Both the position numbers and the translations under genes were made by a program. From Aeromicrobium sp. Root495 (GTDB taxonomy: Bacteria > Actinomycetota > Actinomycetes > Propionibacteriales > Nocardioidaceae), in the NCBI RefSeq assembly GCF_001426755.1, contig NZ_LMFJ01000001.1:910734-974733 (forward strand): a stretch of DNA of 64,000 bases, written 5' to 3'. Shown here one piece after another: positions 56,214 to 64,000 of this stretch (position 1 is the stretch's first letter; every line of letters starts with the position of its first letter). The notes beneath the pieces were generated by a model, which worked only from the letters and a program-made list of their open reading frames with translations, searched no databases and was not told the origin of the DNA.

Positions 56214-58106
56214 TCAGATCGCCCTTACCTCAGTCTCGGGTGACACCTCGCGGAAGATCTGCTCAGCGTTGATGCGCGCCGCGTCGCTGGCGAACCCGGC
56301 GTCTTTGAAGACGGCACGAAGCGGGTGGCGCTTCGCGATCGCCTGCACAACGGCTTCTGTGACGCTGTCAGCGAAGCACGCCATCACCCCGTCGTCGTCG
56401 ACTGCGAACACTTCGTAGCCCTCGATCTGCTCGCGAACGATCGGCAGCGACAAGTCCAAGCCCCAGTCCAGCAGAACCTGGAACAGGAGATCCTCGGCGC
56501 CGCGGTCCTGCTTGACGCTGTCAACCGCACCGAGCAACTCATCCTGTTCAGTCCCGTCAGGCGAAGCCAGGACATCAGCCATGTTTGTGCTGTCGACTCG
56601 AAGTGACCGGAAGCCTACGTCGAGATCCTCAGCCAGCATGCCGGCGCCGACGCCGACTTGGGCGCCGGCGAGGCGGATACGTTCTCGTGACAGCTCTGCA
56701 ATGGTGCGGTAGCCAGCCTTGCCTGCTTCAGATTTCGCATCTACGGCCTCTCCGAGCTGCACCACGATCCAGCGCCGAGGGAGGCGGTCGAGGGCACCCT
56801 GAGCCATGACCCCGTGAGCGGTTGAACCTGACCCGGCGAAGAAGTCGAGCACCAACGAATCTCGCACGGTGAAAATGTCGACAAGGCGCTGAACGAGAGC
56901 GGACGGCTTGGCATACGGGAAGAGATCCTTGCCACTGAACAGTTTCTTCAGCTCGGCGCTGCCCAGCTGCCCGTAGATGCCTTCAACGATTGACGTTGCT
57001 TTCGTCTTGCGACGGGCGCCGGTCTCGTCGTTCAGATACTGCTTGATCGATACCTGCCATCCGTTAGTGCCTTGACGGAACTCCAGCTCGCCACGTTCAG
57101 AGGCCTCGGCCACCCGCTCGCGGCTCCACAGCCACTGTCGCTTTGGCCAGAGCTCCGAGCCGTCGGGCGCGATGATGGGGAAGCGCAGATTGGGACGGTC
57201 TCCCATAGAAGCGGCGGGCTCTAGCGGCTGAGTTCGGTATGGTCCGCGAGTGGTGGAGTTCTGGTCAGTCGACTTGAAGTAACGCTCGATCTGCTCGTCA
57301 GTCAGGTCGACGAAGAGCTCCTCTAGCTGTGAGAGGTCCCGCGCGTACACGACTAGGTACTCGTGGATGCTGGCGAAGTGCCGCTCCTTGGCGCCGCCTC
57401 CGTAGCGACGCTTCCACACCAGCGTCTCGACATGGTTGTCGGCACCGAATACCTCGTCGCAGAGCGACGTGAGACGCGAAACCTCGGAATCGTCGATGCT
57501 GATCACGATGACTCCGTTAGATGTCAGGAGGTTACGCGCGAGCCTGAGCCTGGGGTACATCATGCTGAGCCAGTCGGAGTGGAAGCGGCCGTTCGCCTCG
57601 GTGTTCGCGACAAGGCGGTCGCCCGTCTCCGATGTCTGGCCCGAACGGGCGAGGTAGTCGGCGCTCGATTCGGCGAAGTCGTCCTCGTAAACGAAATCGT
57701 TGCCCGTGTTGTAGGGCGGGTCGATGTAGATCAGTTTGACCTTGCCGATGTACGACTCCTGGAGCAGTTTCAGCGCCTCCAGGTTGTCGCCCTCGATGAA
57801 GAGGTTCTTCGTGGTGTCGAAATCGACGGACTCCGCGCGTACCGGCCGCAGGGTCTTGGCGATGGGCGCGTTGGCGGCGAAGGCCGCGGCGCGCTTGCCG
57901 GGCCAGTCGAGTTGGTAACGCTCCTGTGGCCCCTCGACGACGTGATCGGAGAGTTCTTGGCGGAGCGCGTCGAAGTCGACCGCGCGCACGGGGCTGCCGT
58001 CGGCGTCGAGAGTCTCGGTGACGACCGCGGGGAAAAGTTCGGCGATCTGGTCGATGTTGTGCTGGGTGAGGTCCGGCGAGTGCATTTTGAGCTTGTCCAC
58101 GGTCAT
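56214..58106 (-). CDS. Type III-like DNA methyltransferase Mod
   Basis: 630 aa. Motif IV YIDPPYNTGNDFVYEDDF near residue 130 and motif I LDFFAGSGSTAHGV near residue 420 give the beta-class order of type III Mod N6-adenine methyltransferases. The intervening region (LARSGQTSETGDRLVANTEA, WLSMMYPRLRLARNLL) is typical of this family, and a variable central part should specify the recognition site. Its ATG overlaps the DUF4391 stop by four bases. Confidence 0.92.
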   Translation of the reverse strand: MTVDKLKMHSPDLTQHNIDQIAELFPAVVTETLDADGSPVRAVDFDALRQELSDHVVEGPQERYQLDWPGKRAAAFAANAPIAKTLRPVRAESVDFDTTKNLFIEGDNLEALKLLQESYIGKVKLIYIDPPYNTGNDFVYEDDFAESSADYLARSGQTSETGDRLVANTEANGRFHSDWLSMMYPRLRLARNLLTSNGVIVISIDDSEVSRLTSLCDEVFGADNHVETLVWKRRYGGGAKERHFASIHEYLVVYARDLSQLEELFVDLTDEQIERYFKSTDQNSTTRGPYRTQPLEPAASMGDRPNLRFPIIAPDGSELWPKRQWLWSRERVAEASERGELEFRQGTNGWQVSIKQYLNDETGARRKTKATSIVEGIYGQLGSAELKKLFSGKDLFPYAKPSALVQRLVDIFTVRDSLVLDFFAGSGSTAHGVMAQGALDRLPRRWIVVQLGEAVDAKSEAGKAGYRTIAELSRERIRLAGAQVGVGAGMLAEDLDVGFRSLRVDSTNMADVLASPDGTEQDELLGAVDSVKQDRGAEDLLFQVLLDWGLDLSLPIVREQIEGYEVFAVDDDGVMACFADSVTEAVVQAIAKRHPLRAVFKDAGFASDAARINAEQIFREVSPETEVRAI

Positions 58107-58786
58107 TCCCTATTGCTCGGTACGGGTTCGGTCAGCTCGGTGAGCACTGCGGTGCGTTCCTTGATCTGCCTGCGGAGTTCGATCTTGCGGTTGAGCTGTG
58201 GTTCGGTGCGGAGTTTCTTCTCCAGCGCGGCGATCTCGCGGGTGAGCCCGCGGATACGTCCCATTCTGTCGAGGGCGTCCGACAGTTCTTCGACCGGCCA
58301 GATGGGGTGGGGGAGCAAGCGGCCCAGCAGTTGCCTGTAGAGGCCGTCCATGTCGAGGGCGGCGGGCAGCGGGATGCGCGGTTGATCAGAGCCGATCCAG
58401 CCGGTGCGGAAGTAGTCGGTGCCCTTGGTCTTGCCGCCGGCACGCTTGTAGGCCGCGGTCATCGCCTGCTCGGTCCACAGACCGTCCTCGCGCCGCAGCT
58501 CGAAGATGATCTGGCTGGGGACCGCCTTGTCGATGGAGGCGAGCACGGAGTTGTCGAGGCTGGAGCCCTTCAGGTCGAGGACGAAGACCTGGATCTCGGT
58601 GACGGTCTCACCAGGCGCGAGGCGCAGCGACTCATCGCCCAACTTGTAGGCCCATCGGACGCGCTGGACCTCGTCGACGAACCGCTGCTTGAGGGCAGCA
58701 CCCGCGCTGGCCTCGGCGTACAGACGCTCCTTCGGGATGACCCGGTCGACCTTCGCCGTCTCGGGCCACTGGATCAGGTCAGCCAT
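58103..58786 (-). CDS. DUF4391 protein
   Basis: 227 aa. It begins MADLIQWPETAKVDRVIPKE and contains ALKQRFVDEVQRVRWAYKL, VFVLDLKGSSLDNSVLASID and QIIFELRREDGLWTEQAM, the pattern of DUF4391. The C-terminal 60 residues form a coiled-coil-like stretch (GLTREIAALEKKLRTEPQLN). The family is known mainly from loci with a SNF2 helicase and type III-like Mod/Res, but I know of no demonstrated function. It overlaps the helicase gene by eight bases and mod by four, so it is made with both. Confidence 0.85.
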   Translation of the reverse strand: MADLIQWPETAKVDRVIPKERLYAEASAGAALKQRFVDEVQRVRWAYKLGDESLRLAPGETVTEIQVFVLDLKGSSLDNSVLASIDKAVPSQIIFELRREDGLWTEQAMTAAYKRAGGKTKGTDYFRTGWIGSDQPRIPLPAALDMDGLYRQLLGRLLPHPIWPVEELSDALDRMGRIRGLTREIAALEKKLRTEPQLNRKIELRRQIKERTAVLTELTEPVPSNRE

Positions 58787-61700
58787 CGGTCGCCTCGGGC
58801 TCGACGATGGCGAGGAAGGCGATCAGCTCGAAGTCGTCGAGCCCCTCGAAGCTCTGCTGCAATGCGGTGGTCTTCGCTCCTGAGAAGAGGCTGTCGATGT
58901 CCCGCTGCTCGGTGATGTCGATGAGGGAGTTGATGGCCTCGTTGAGCAGGTTCGAGTAGACGCGCATTTCGGCGCCTTCGCTCGTGAGCTGGTTGAAGAC
59001 GTGGTACGCGGCAGGGATCGGCTCATGCACTCCCTGACAGCTTGCCCGAACCAGGTCGAGGAGCTGCTTGACCTCGGTGTGGTCGGTGACGACGTTGCCG
59101 TCGTTGTCGAGGTAGATCAGGTAGTGCGGGTGCAGGCGGTTGTGACGGTTGATCTCCGCCTGCTCATCGACGCTGCGCAGTGCGAAGATCACGCCGGGGC
59201 GAAGGCCACGTTCGGGATTGGCGGGGACGGTTGCATGGAGACCCTTGGGCGAGGACGCGAGATCGCCGTACTGCTCCATGTACATGAGCAGGTCCATGCG
59301 GAAGTCGTTGAGCCCGAGGTCGGTGATCGAGACGCCGGTGCGGACGTCCTCCAGCTCGATGACCTCGTCCTGGAGGCGGCGGAGTTGCTCCTTGCGGAAC
59401 TTGGTGTCGTTGGACTCTTGGGTGAGGAGGTTGTCGTCGGCGGTGGCCGCGAGGTCGGCGATGACCATGCGGTTCTCGACGCGCTCCTTGAGGTTGATGT
59501 ATTCGTCGAGGCTGATGTCGGGCCAGAAGTTGACCATCTGGATCACGGAGTTCTTCGAGCCGATGCGGTCGACGCGGCCGAAGCGTTGGATGATCCGCAC
59601 CGGGTTCCAGTGGATGTCGTAGTTGACGACGAAGTCGCAGTCCTGGAGGTTCTGCCCCTCCGAGATGCAGTCGGTGCCGATCAGCAGGTCGATCTCGCCG
59701 GGCTCGTTCGGAAAGACGACTGCCTTGTCCTTCGAGCGGGGGGAGAAGAACGTCAGGAGCTTCTGGAAGTCGAAGCCGTCGCCGAGGGTCGTCTTGGGGT
59801 GTGTGGAGCCAGTGACCAGGCCGAGTTCGAGTGCGCGGTCGGCGTGGACGGTCTGCTCCAGGTTGGTGTAGAGGTAGCGGGCGGTGTCGGCGAAGGCTGA
59901 GAAGAGCAGCACCTTCTTGTTGTCGCCGTTGAGGGGGTGCTCGACCTTCGCGCTGATGACCTGCCGGAGTCGCTGGAGCTTGCGGTCGTGCTCCGGGGTG
60001 ATGAGGTCCATCGCCTCGACGAGCTCGCGGATGGTCTCACGGTCGTGCCAGAGGTCGTTGCGCCATGAGGTGGTGTCCATGTCATTGAGGTCGATCTGGT
60101 ACTTCTTGCCGACCGACGGAGCGGTGGGGACCTCGAAGTCGTCGTCATCGGCCTCGATGTCTCCGAAGGCCGCGCCGATGTCGGCGATCTTGCCGTCCTT
60201 GTCATCCAGATCCTGCAGAGCGTGGTCGATGGCGGCCTCGACCTTGCGGAGCGTGATCCGGAACGCCTCAACCGAGCTCTCCAGGCGCTTGAGCAGGTTA
60301 ACCGTCATCAGGGTCTTGAGGCCCTGCTCGCGGCCGGCCATGCCGAGGTTGCCCCGTGCGGTTCCGCCCTGGACTGCATAGAGGTCGACGTACTTCTGCA
60401 TCTTGCTTGGGTGGACATACGAGAGCGGCGTGTAGACGGCGAGGTTGAGGACCTGGAGCTGCTCGAAGATCTCGTTGAACGTCGGCGCCTGCGGCAGGTC
60501 GGTGAGCGGCTCGCGTATCGACCCCGGCTGGAGGCGGTTCGGGAATGCGCCGATGTCGGCGGTGTCATAGAACGACTGGATGTGCTTGCGGGATCGGGCG
60601 ATGGTGACCGCGTCCAGGAGCTCGAAGAAGTCGAAGTCCAGCATGCGCAGGATCGCGTCGGTGGTGCGCTCCTCGGCGGGGAGCTCGGACCATCTCTTGA
60701 AGGCGACCTGGGCTTCGCGGAAGACCTGCTCGATCGACTTGTTGATGTTGAGCTTCGCCGAGAGCTGTTCTGACTCGCCTTCATAGGCAAGCTGGAGTTG
60801 GTTCTTGAGATCGTTGAAGCGGTTGTTGACGGGGGTGGCCGACAACATAAGGACCTTCGTCTTGACGCCACTCTGGATGACCTTGCGCATGAGCCGCTGG
60901 TAGCGGCTCTCCTTGTCCTCGGAGTAGTCGGCATTGCGGAAGTTGTGGGACTCATCGATCACGACGAGGTTGAAGTTGCCCCAGTTCACCTTGCTCAGGT
61001 CGATCTGGCCGGAGTAGCCCTTGTCCCGGGACAGGTCGGTATGCGCCAGGACGTGGTAGCTGAAGCGGTCTGCCGAGAACGGGTTGGTGACGTAGGGGCT
61101 GTTGTAGGTCGTCCAGTTGTCTTCGAGCTTCTTCGGCGCGAGTACCAAGACCGACTTGTTGCGGCTCTCGTAGTACTTGATGACCGCCAGCGCCGTGAAC
61201 GTCTTCCCGAGGCCGACGCTGTCGGCGAGGATGCAGCCGTTGTAGGTCTCCAGCTTGTTGATGATGCCCACCGCGGCATCGCGCTGGAAGTTGTAGAGCT
61301 TCTTCCAGATCTCCGAGTCGCGCCACCCGGTGAGGTCATCAGGCAGCACGTCGTCGCTGATGTCTTCGAGGAACTCGGAGAACAGGTTGTAGAGGATCAG
61401 GAAGTAGACCCGCTCGGGACTGTTCTCGGCGTACACGCTCGCGATGTGCTCGTGGACGACCTTGGTAACGTCCTCGACCTGCTGCGGGCTCGACCAGATC
61501 TGGTCGAAGGTCTGGAGGTAGGCCGACGCGAGCGGGGCCTCATCGATCTTGTTGACGAGGTTGGAGACCGCGTCGCCGCGCTCGTAGCCGAGGTCGGCCG
61601 ACGTAAAGCCCTGGAGCGGCATGTATGCGGCCCGATCGTCGACCACGGCGAACTGCTGCATCGGAGCGCCGGTCTTGTTGGACTTGAAGGTGACCTTGCG

Positions 61701-62039
61701 TTTGATCCAGTCCGCGCACTCCCGGGCGATCGCGCGCTGGGTCAGCTTGTTGCGCAGCCGGATCTCGAACTCGGAGCCGTAGAGGCTGGACTCCCGCTTG
61801 GTCTGGGGGATGTAGAACTCCCGACGCTCCTTCTTGACCTTGTCGGTCGCCTGGCTGGCGACGAACGTCGGAGCAGTGAAGATGAACTCCAGTTCTTTGA
61901 CACCCTCCAGCTCTTTGCGGAGTGCCTCGAAGGCGTAGATCGAGAAGGTCGATGCGGCGATCCGGAGCTTGGAGCCGCGAGTGAGGGTGACCTTGATGTC
62001 GTCGCCGAGCAGGCGGTTGAGATTGTCGATGATCTCCAT
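58779..62039 (-). CDS. SNF2-family helicase with PLD-like N-terminal domain
   Basis: 1086 aa from the ATG at 62039, which shares a base with the stop of the HTH gene. Residues 1-220 look like a phospholipase D-like fold (FAVVDDRAAYMPLQGFTSAD), but the HxK of the catalytic HKD motif is replaced (M-Q-Q). The helicase core has Walker A ILADSVGLGKTFTALAV near residue 273, DEAH-like VVIDESHNFRNADYS near 361, LMLSATPVNNRFND and motif VI RIIQRFGRVDRIGSKNSV near 820. C-terminal helical region follows. Probably a DNA translocase acting with the Mod/Res enzymes. Confidence 0.88.
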   Translation of the reverse strand: MEIIDNLNRLLGDDIKVTLTRGSKLRIAASTFSIYAFEALRKELEGVKELEFIFTAPTFVASQATDKVKKERREFYIPQTKRESSLYGSEFEIRLRNKLTQRAIARECADWIKRKVTFKSNKTGAPMQQFAVVDDRAAYMPLQGFTSADLGYERGDAVSNLVNKIDEAPLASAYLQTFDQIWSSPQQVEDVTKVVHEHIASVYAENSPERVYFLILYNLFSEFLEDISDDVLPDDLTGWRDSEIWKKLYNFQRDAAVGIINKLETYNGCILADSVGLGKTFTALAVIKYYESRNKSVLVLAPKKLEDNWTTYNSPYVTNPFSADRFSYHVLAHTDLSRDKGYSGQIDLSKVNWGNFNLVVIDESHNFRNADYSEDKESRYQRLMRKVIQSGVKTKVLMLSATPVNNRFNDLKNQLQLAYEGESEQLSAKLNINKSIEQVFREAQVAFKRWSELPAEERTTDAILRMLDFDFFELLDAVTIARSRKHIQSFYDTADIGAFPNRLQPGSIREPLTDLPQAPTFNEIFEQLQVLNLAVYTPLSYVHPSKMQKYVDLYAVQGGTARGNLGMAGREQGLKTLMTVNLLKRLESSVEAFRITLRKVEAAIDHALQDLDDKDGKIADIGAAFGDIEADDDDFEVPTAPSVGKKYQIDLNDMDTTSWRNDLWHDRETIRELVEAMDLITPEHDRKLQRLRQVISAKVEHPLNGDNKKVLLFSAFADTARYLYTNLEQTVHADRALELGLVTGSTHPKTTLGDGFDFQKLLTFFSPRSKDKAVVFPNEPGEIDLLIGTDCISEGQNLQDCDFVVNYDIHWNPVRIIQRFGRVDRIGSKNSVIQMVNFWPDISLDEYINLKERVENRMVIADLAATADDNLLTQESNDTKFRKEQLRRLQDEVIELEDVRTGVSITDLGLNDFRMDLLMYMEQYGDLASSPKGLHATVPANPERGLRPGVIFALRSVDEQAEINRHNRLHPHYLIYLDNDGNVVTDHTEVKQLLDLVRASCQGVHEPIPAAYHVFNQLTSEGAEMRVYSNLLNEAINSLIDITEQRDIDSLFSGAKTTALQQSFEGLDDFELIAFLAIVEPEATDG

Positions 62040-62245
62040 CAGCGCGCCCCCTTCTTCGGGGGCTTCGCGGTCTCGTCGGCGCCGCTGCTGCGCACCCATT
62101 CGTCGACCTCGGTGACCTTGAACTTCCAGAGACGCCCGACCCGGTGGGCGGGCATGTCCTTCTTGGCGATCCAGGTGTAGATGCTGTCCTTGGTCACGCC
62201 GAGGTACCCGGCGATCACGTCGGCGGACACCCAGGGTTCGGTCAC
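62039..62245 (-). CDS. Small HTH (excisionase-type) protein, first gene of restriction operon
   Basis: 68 aa from a GTG at 62245. The whole protein is an excisionase/MerR-type winged helix (VSADVIAGYLGVTKDSIYTW, AKKDMPAHRVGRLWKFKVTE, VDEWVRS) with a basic tail. It is coupled to the SNF2 helicase start (TGATG), so it probably regulates this operon like a restriction control protein, rather than serving as a Xis. A second HTH gene of the same type is divergent at 62385. Confidence 0.75.
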   Translation of the reverse strand: MTEPWVSADVIAGYLGVTKDSIYTWIAKKDMPAHRVGRLWKFKVTEVDEWVRSSGADETAKPPKKGAR

Positions 62246-62384
62246 CGTCCGAACCCTAGTGCCGACCGGAGCCGTTCTTTGCCGGTTTCTGCCGATCTCT
62301 TCTCTCGTTCGGGTGCCCTGGCCACTCGGCCCGCCCCCCTCGGCCATTGGGGGTAGGACCAACCTCAACTCCCTGGAGCCGACC
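62246..62384. promoter_or_regulatory. Divergent control region between restriction operon and excisionase gene
   Basis: The 139-bp gap must carry promoters in both directions. On the minus strand TAGGGT ends seven bases before the GTG of the HTH gene, which would give a leaderless transcript, but no good -35 is seen. CCCCC/GGGGG arms flank CGGCCATT near 62334-62353, and GGTAGGACCAACCTC precedes the excisionase. No firm operator is assigned. Confidence 0.35.
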
Positions 62385-62609
62385 ATGACCGACCACACCA
62401 CTCCCGAGCCCGAGCGTATCGACGCGCTGATGACCATCGAGGAGGTCGCCGAGCTGCTGCGGATGCCGCTGGCAACCGTCCGCTACTGGCGGGTGCTCGG
62501 CACCGGGCCACGCGGCTTCATCCTCGGACGCCGGCTGCGCTACTTCCGGCAGGACGTTCTCGACTGGCTCGAGGAGCAGCGAGAGTCCACGGGGCGCGGT
62601 GTCGCCTGA
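62385..62609 (+). CDS. xis: Excisionase-family DNA-binding protein
   Basis: 74 aa from the ATG at 62385. It shows a MerR-like HTH (LMTIEEVAELLRMPLATVRY, RVLGTGPRGFILGRRLRYFR, QDVLDWLEEQRE), the standard actinophage/ICE excisionase fold. It lies 61 nt upstream of the integrase on the same strand, the usual xis-int arrangement. Likely a directionality factor for excision. Confidence 0.82.
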   Translation: MTDHTTPEPERIDALMTIEEVAELLRMPLATVRYWRVLGTGPRGFILGRRLRYFRQDVLDWLEEQRESTGRGVA

Positions 62610-62670
62610 GTTCTCCACAGGAGCAGCTGTGGACCGCCCGGTTGGCGGCGCTCCGTGCTACGGCGAGCCC

Positions 62671-63822
62671 ATGAGGAAGCAACCCACACCCAAGCAGCGG
62701 CGATCCCAGCGAGGGTCCGTCGAGGATCGCTGGCGCAAGCGAATCAAGGATGCCGATGGCAACAGCGTCGAGGTCGCGTCGGCGGTTGCAGGCCAAGTGA
62801 CGCGCTGGCGCGCCCGGTACGTCGACGACTCAGGTCGCGAGCACACCAGGCACTTCGACCGGAAGGTCCAGGCCCAGGCGTGGCTCGACAAGCAGTTGGC
62901 CGCACTCCTGCGCGGCGACCACGTCGCCCCCAGCGACGCGAAGATGACGGTCGGGGAGTGGTGCGACAAGTGGCTGGCCGGCTACGGCACTCGACGGGCG
63001 TCGACCGTCCGGCAGGCCGAGGTGCACGTCAAGATCATCAAGGCCCACTTCGGATCCGTACCGATGTCCGCGATCAAACCGTCGGACGTGCGTGCTTGGA
63101 CGGTGACGCTCAAGAAGGAGGGGCGAGCCGACTCCTACATCTATGCGATCTACTCACGCTTCTCCCAGATCTTCACCGACGGCGTCCATGACGGGATCGT
63201 CGCGCGCAACCCATGTTCGCGGCGGACCTCGCCGGGCATGGGCAAACAGCGGCCCTACGTCGCCACGACGCGCCAGGTGTGGGCGCTCTACGACGCGGTG
63301 CCGCCCGGCGTACGGCCAGCGATCCTTCTCGGTGCCCACGCCGGGCTGCGCCTTGCCGAAGCGGCGGCGTTACCGGTCACGGACGTCGACTTCGCCACCG
63401 GCGTCGTGACGCCGTCGGTGCAGTGGGAGAACGAGCCACTGAAGTCCGACACCTCGCGTCACTCGATCCCGATCCCAGTCGAGATGTCGCAGCTCCTCGC
63501 CGAGGCGATCCCGCTGGGCAACGGCATTCAGATCGTCAGTGACCTGTGGGGCAACGCCGGCGGGCCCTGGACGATCGAACGTGCCGTCCGCGCAGCGAGG
63601 ACCCAGGTCGGCCTGCCCGACGACTTCCGGTTCCACGACCTGCGGCACTACTTCGCCTCGCTGCTGATCGCCTCCGGCCTCGACGTCAAGGTCGTGCAGG
63701 CCCGGCTTCGGCACGCCTCGGCGAAGACAACCCTCGATACCTACGGTCACCTCTGGCCTGACAGGGATGACACCTCACGAGCCGCGGTCGCGGCCGTCTA
63801 TAAGGAGAGAAGCAATGATTGA
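62671..63822 (+). CDS. int: Tyrosine-type site-specific integrase
   Basis: 383 aa from the ATG at 62671. An N-terminal arm-binding domain (WRARYVDDSGREHTRHFDRK) precedes the core-binding domain (MTVGEWCDKWLAGYGTRRAS). The catalytic domain has Arg in GAHAGLRLAEAAAL (near 229), HDLRHYFASLLIASGLD (near 328), RLRHASAKTTLDTYGH with the nucleophile Tyr near 360. It most likely catalysed insertion of this element at the 3' end of glnA. It ends eight bases inside the next gene. Confidence 0.93.
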   Translation: MRKQPTPKQRRSQRGSVEDRWRKRIKDADGNSVEVASAVAGQVTRWRARYVDDSGREHTRHFDRKVQAQAWLDKQLAALLRGDHVAPSDAKMTVGEWCDKWLAGYGTRRASTVRQAEVHVKIIKAHFGSVPMSAIKPSDVRAWTVTLKKEGRADSYIYAIYSRFSQIFTDGVHDGIVARNPCSRRTSPGMGKQRPYVATTRQVWALYDAVPPGVRPAILLGAHAGLRLAEAAALPVTDVDFATGVVTPSVQWENEPLKSDTSRHSIPIPVEMSQLLAEAIPLGNGIQIVSDLWGNAGGPWTIERAVRAARTQVGLPDDFRFHDLRHYFASLLIASGLDVKVVQARLRHASAKTTLDTYGHLWPDRDDTSRAAVAAVYKERSND

Positions 63823-64000
63823 TACAGGGCTCTACAGCGTCGACGTCTGGGCCGACTTCGAGGCCGTCGACAAGAGCGGCCACGTGCTCGTCGACCCGAC
63901 CGACATCTACGATCTCGAACTCGTCAAGCCCGGCAAGGTCGTCGTGGCGTTCGACGACGACCACACCTCGTTGGCCGTCGTGGTCGGCCGGGTGGGCCAG
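63815..64000 (+). CDS. Partial CDS coupled to the integrase, unknown function
   Basis: At least 62 codons from the ATG at 63815, preceded by TAAGGAGAG, overlapping the integrase stop by eight bases and open to the window end. It reads MIDTGLYSVDVWADFEAVDK, then VLVDPTDIYDLELVKPGKVV, an acidic mixed strand/helix protein. No family recognised. Tight coupling suggests it belongs to the element. Confidence 0.7.
   Translation, partial: MIDTGLYSVDVWADFEAVDKSGHVLVDPTDIYDLELVKPGKVVVAFDDDHTSLAVVVGRVGQ

Larger units (their letters stand above)
40706..64000. mobile_element. Integrative mobilisable element / defence island, right end outside window
   Basis: The segment starts at a truncated glnA tail and carries a tyrosine integrase with excisionase, a MobF relaxase, AbiE, Gabija and an extended type III-like restriction operon. 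Housekeeping synteny stops abruptly at its left edge and codon third positions become visibly richer in A/T. No type IV secretion or coupling-protein gene is seen in the window, so it may be a mobilisable element, or an integrative conjugative element whose transfer genes lie to the right. The element may be composite. Confidence 0.75.

Noticed and set aside
53126..62245. DISARM or BREX system
   Set aside because: No DUF1998, PglX, PglZ or BrxC/L-type genes are present; the methyltransferase and nuclease are type III-like.
62600..64000. Right attachment site inside the window
   Set aside because: No second copy of the glnA tail or of its 24-base core was found after the integrase, so the right end must lie outside.

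Overview
The window is a high-GC actinobacterial chromosome segment. The 23S rRNA carries the extra actinobacterial stem-loop region, and the housekeeping block follows the order familiar from Mycobacterium tuberculosis Rv1691-Rv1713: TPR protein, HAD phosphatase, tlyA, NAD kinase, recN, steA/steB, pyrG, NUDIX, xerD, parA, scpA/scpB, rluB, cmk, der. Gene content and style (glnE next to a DUF3152 protein, type III glutamine synthetase, no mycolate genes) fit Propionibacteriales, probably Nocardioidaceae such as Aeromicrobium or Nocardioides. The genus is a guess.

Layout. (1) 1-2831: 3' part of a 23S rRNA gene, a 5S rRNA gene and a strong terminator. (2) 2891-25862: a dense plus-strand run of core genes with many 1-17 nt overlaps, covering ribosomal RNA methylation, NAD phosphorylation, DNA repair, septation, CTP synthesis, chromosome dimer resolution and condensation, pseudouridylation, tyrosine synthesis and lipid synthesis, and ending in glnE. 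(3) 25865-37459: a secreted DUF3152 protein, a WhiB regulator, a lipid-modification locus (CFA-type methyltransferase, DUF1365, FAD protein; then desaturase plus ferredoxin reductase with a divergent TetR regulator and a palindromic operator), an LPxTG protein, an ammonium channel and small conserved proteins. (4) 37612-40625: type III glutamine synthetase and a small secreted protein.

(5) 40706 to the end of the window and beyond: an integrated mobile element. Its left edge is marked by the last eight codons of a type I glutamine synthetase gene (glnA, minus strand) that are cut off from the rest of the gene, so the element appears to have integrated into the 3' end of glnA. The intact glnA and right attachment site should lie to the right of this window. 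The cargo is a defence island. It holds an unrecognised helical protein, a divergent XRE regulator/unknown pair, an AbiE type IV toxin-antitoxin pair, a MobF relaxase with a repeat-rich candidate oriT, a Gabija pair (GajA OLD-type nuclease and GajB UvrD helicase), and a compact five-gene minus-strand operon: HTH protein, SNF2 helicase with a degenerate PLD-like N-terminus, DUF4391, type III-like Mod, type III-like Res. An excisionase, a tyrosine integrase and a coupled partial gene follow.

The most notable system is the five-gene type III-like restriction operon (53126-62245), which adds a second helicase, DUF4391 and an HTH controller to an ordinary Mod/Res pair. It sits end to end with Gabija inside a mobilisable element targeting a nitrogen-assimilation gene. 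All calls come from reading the sequence; no database search was run.
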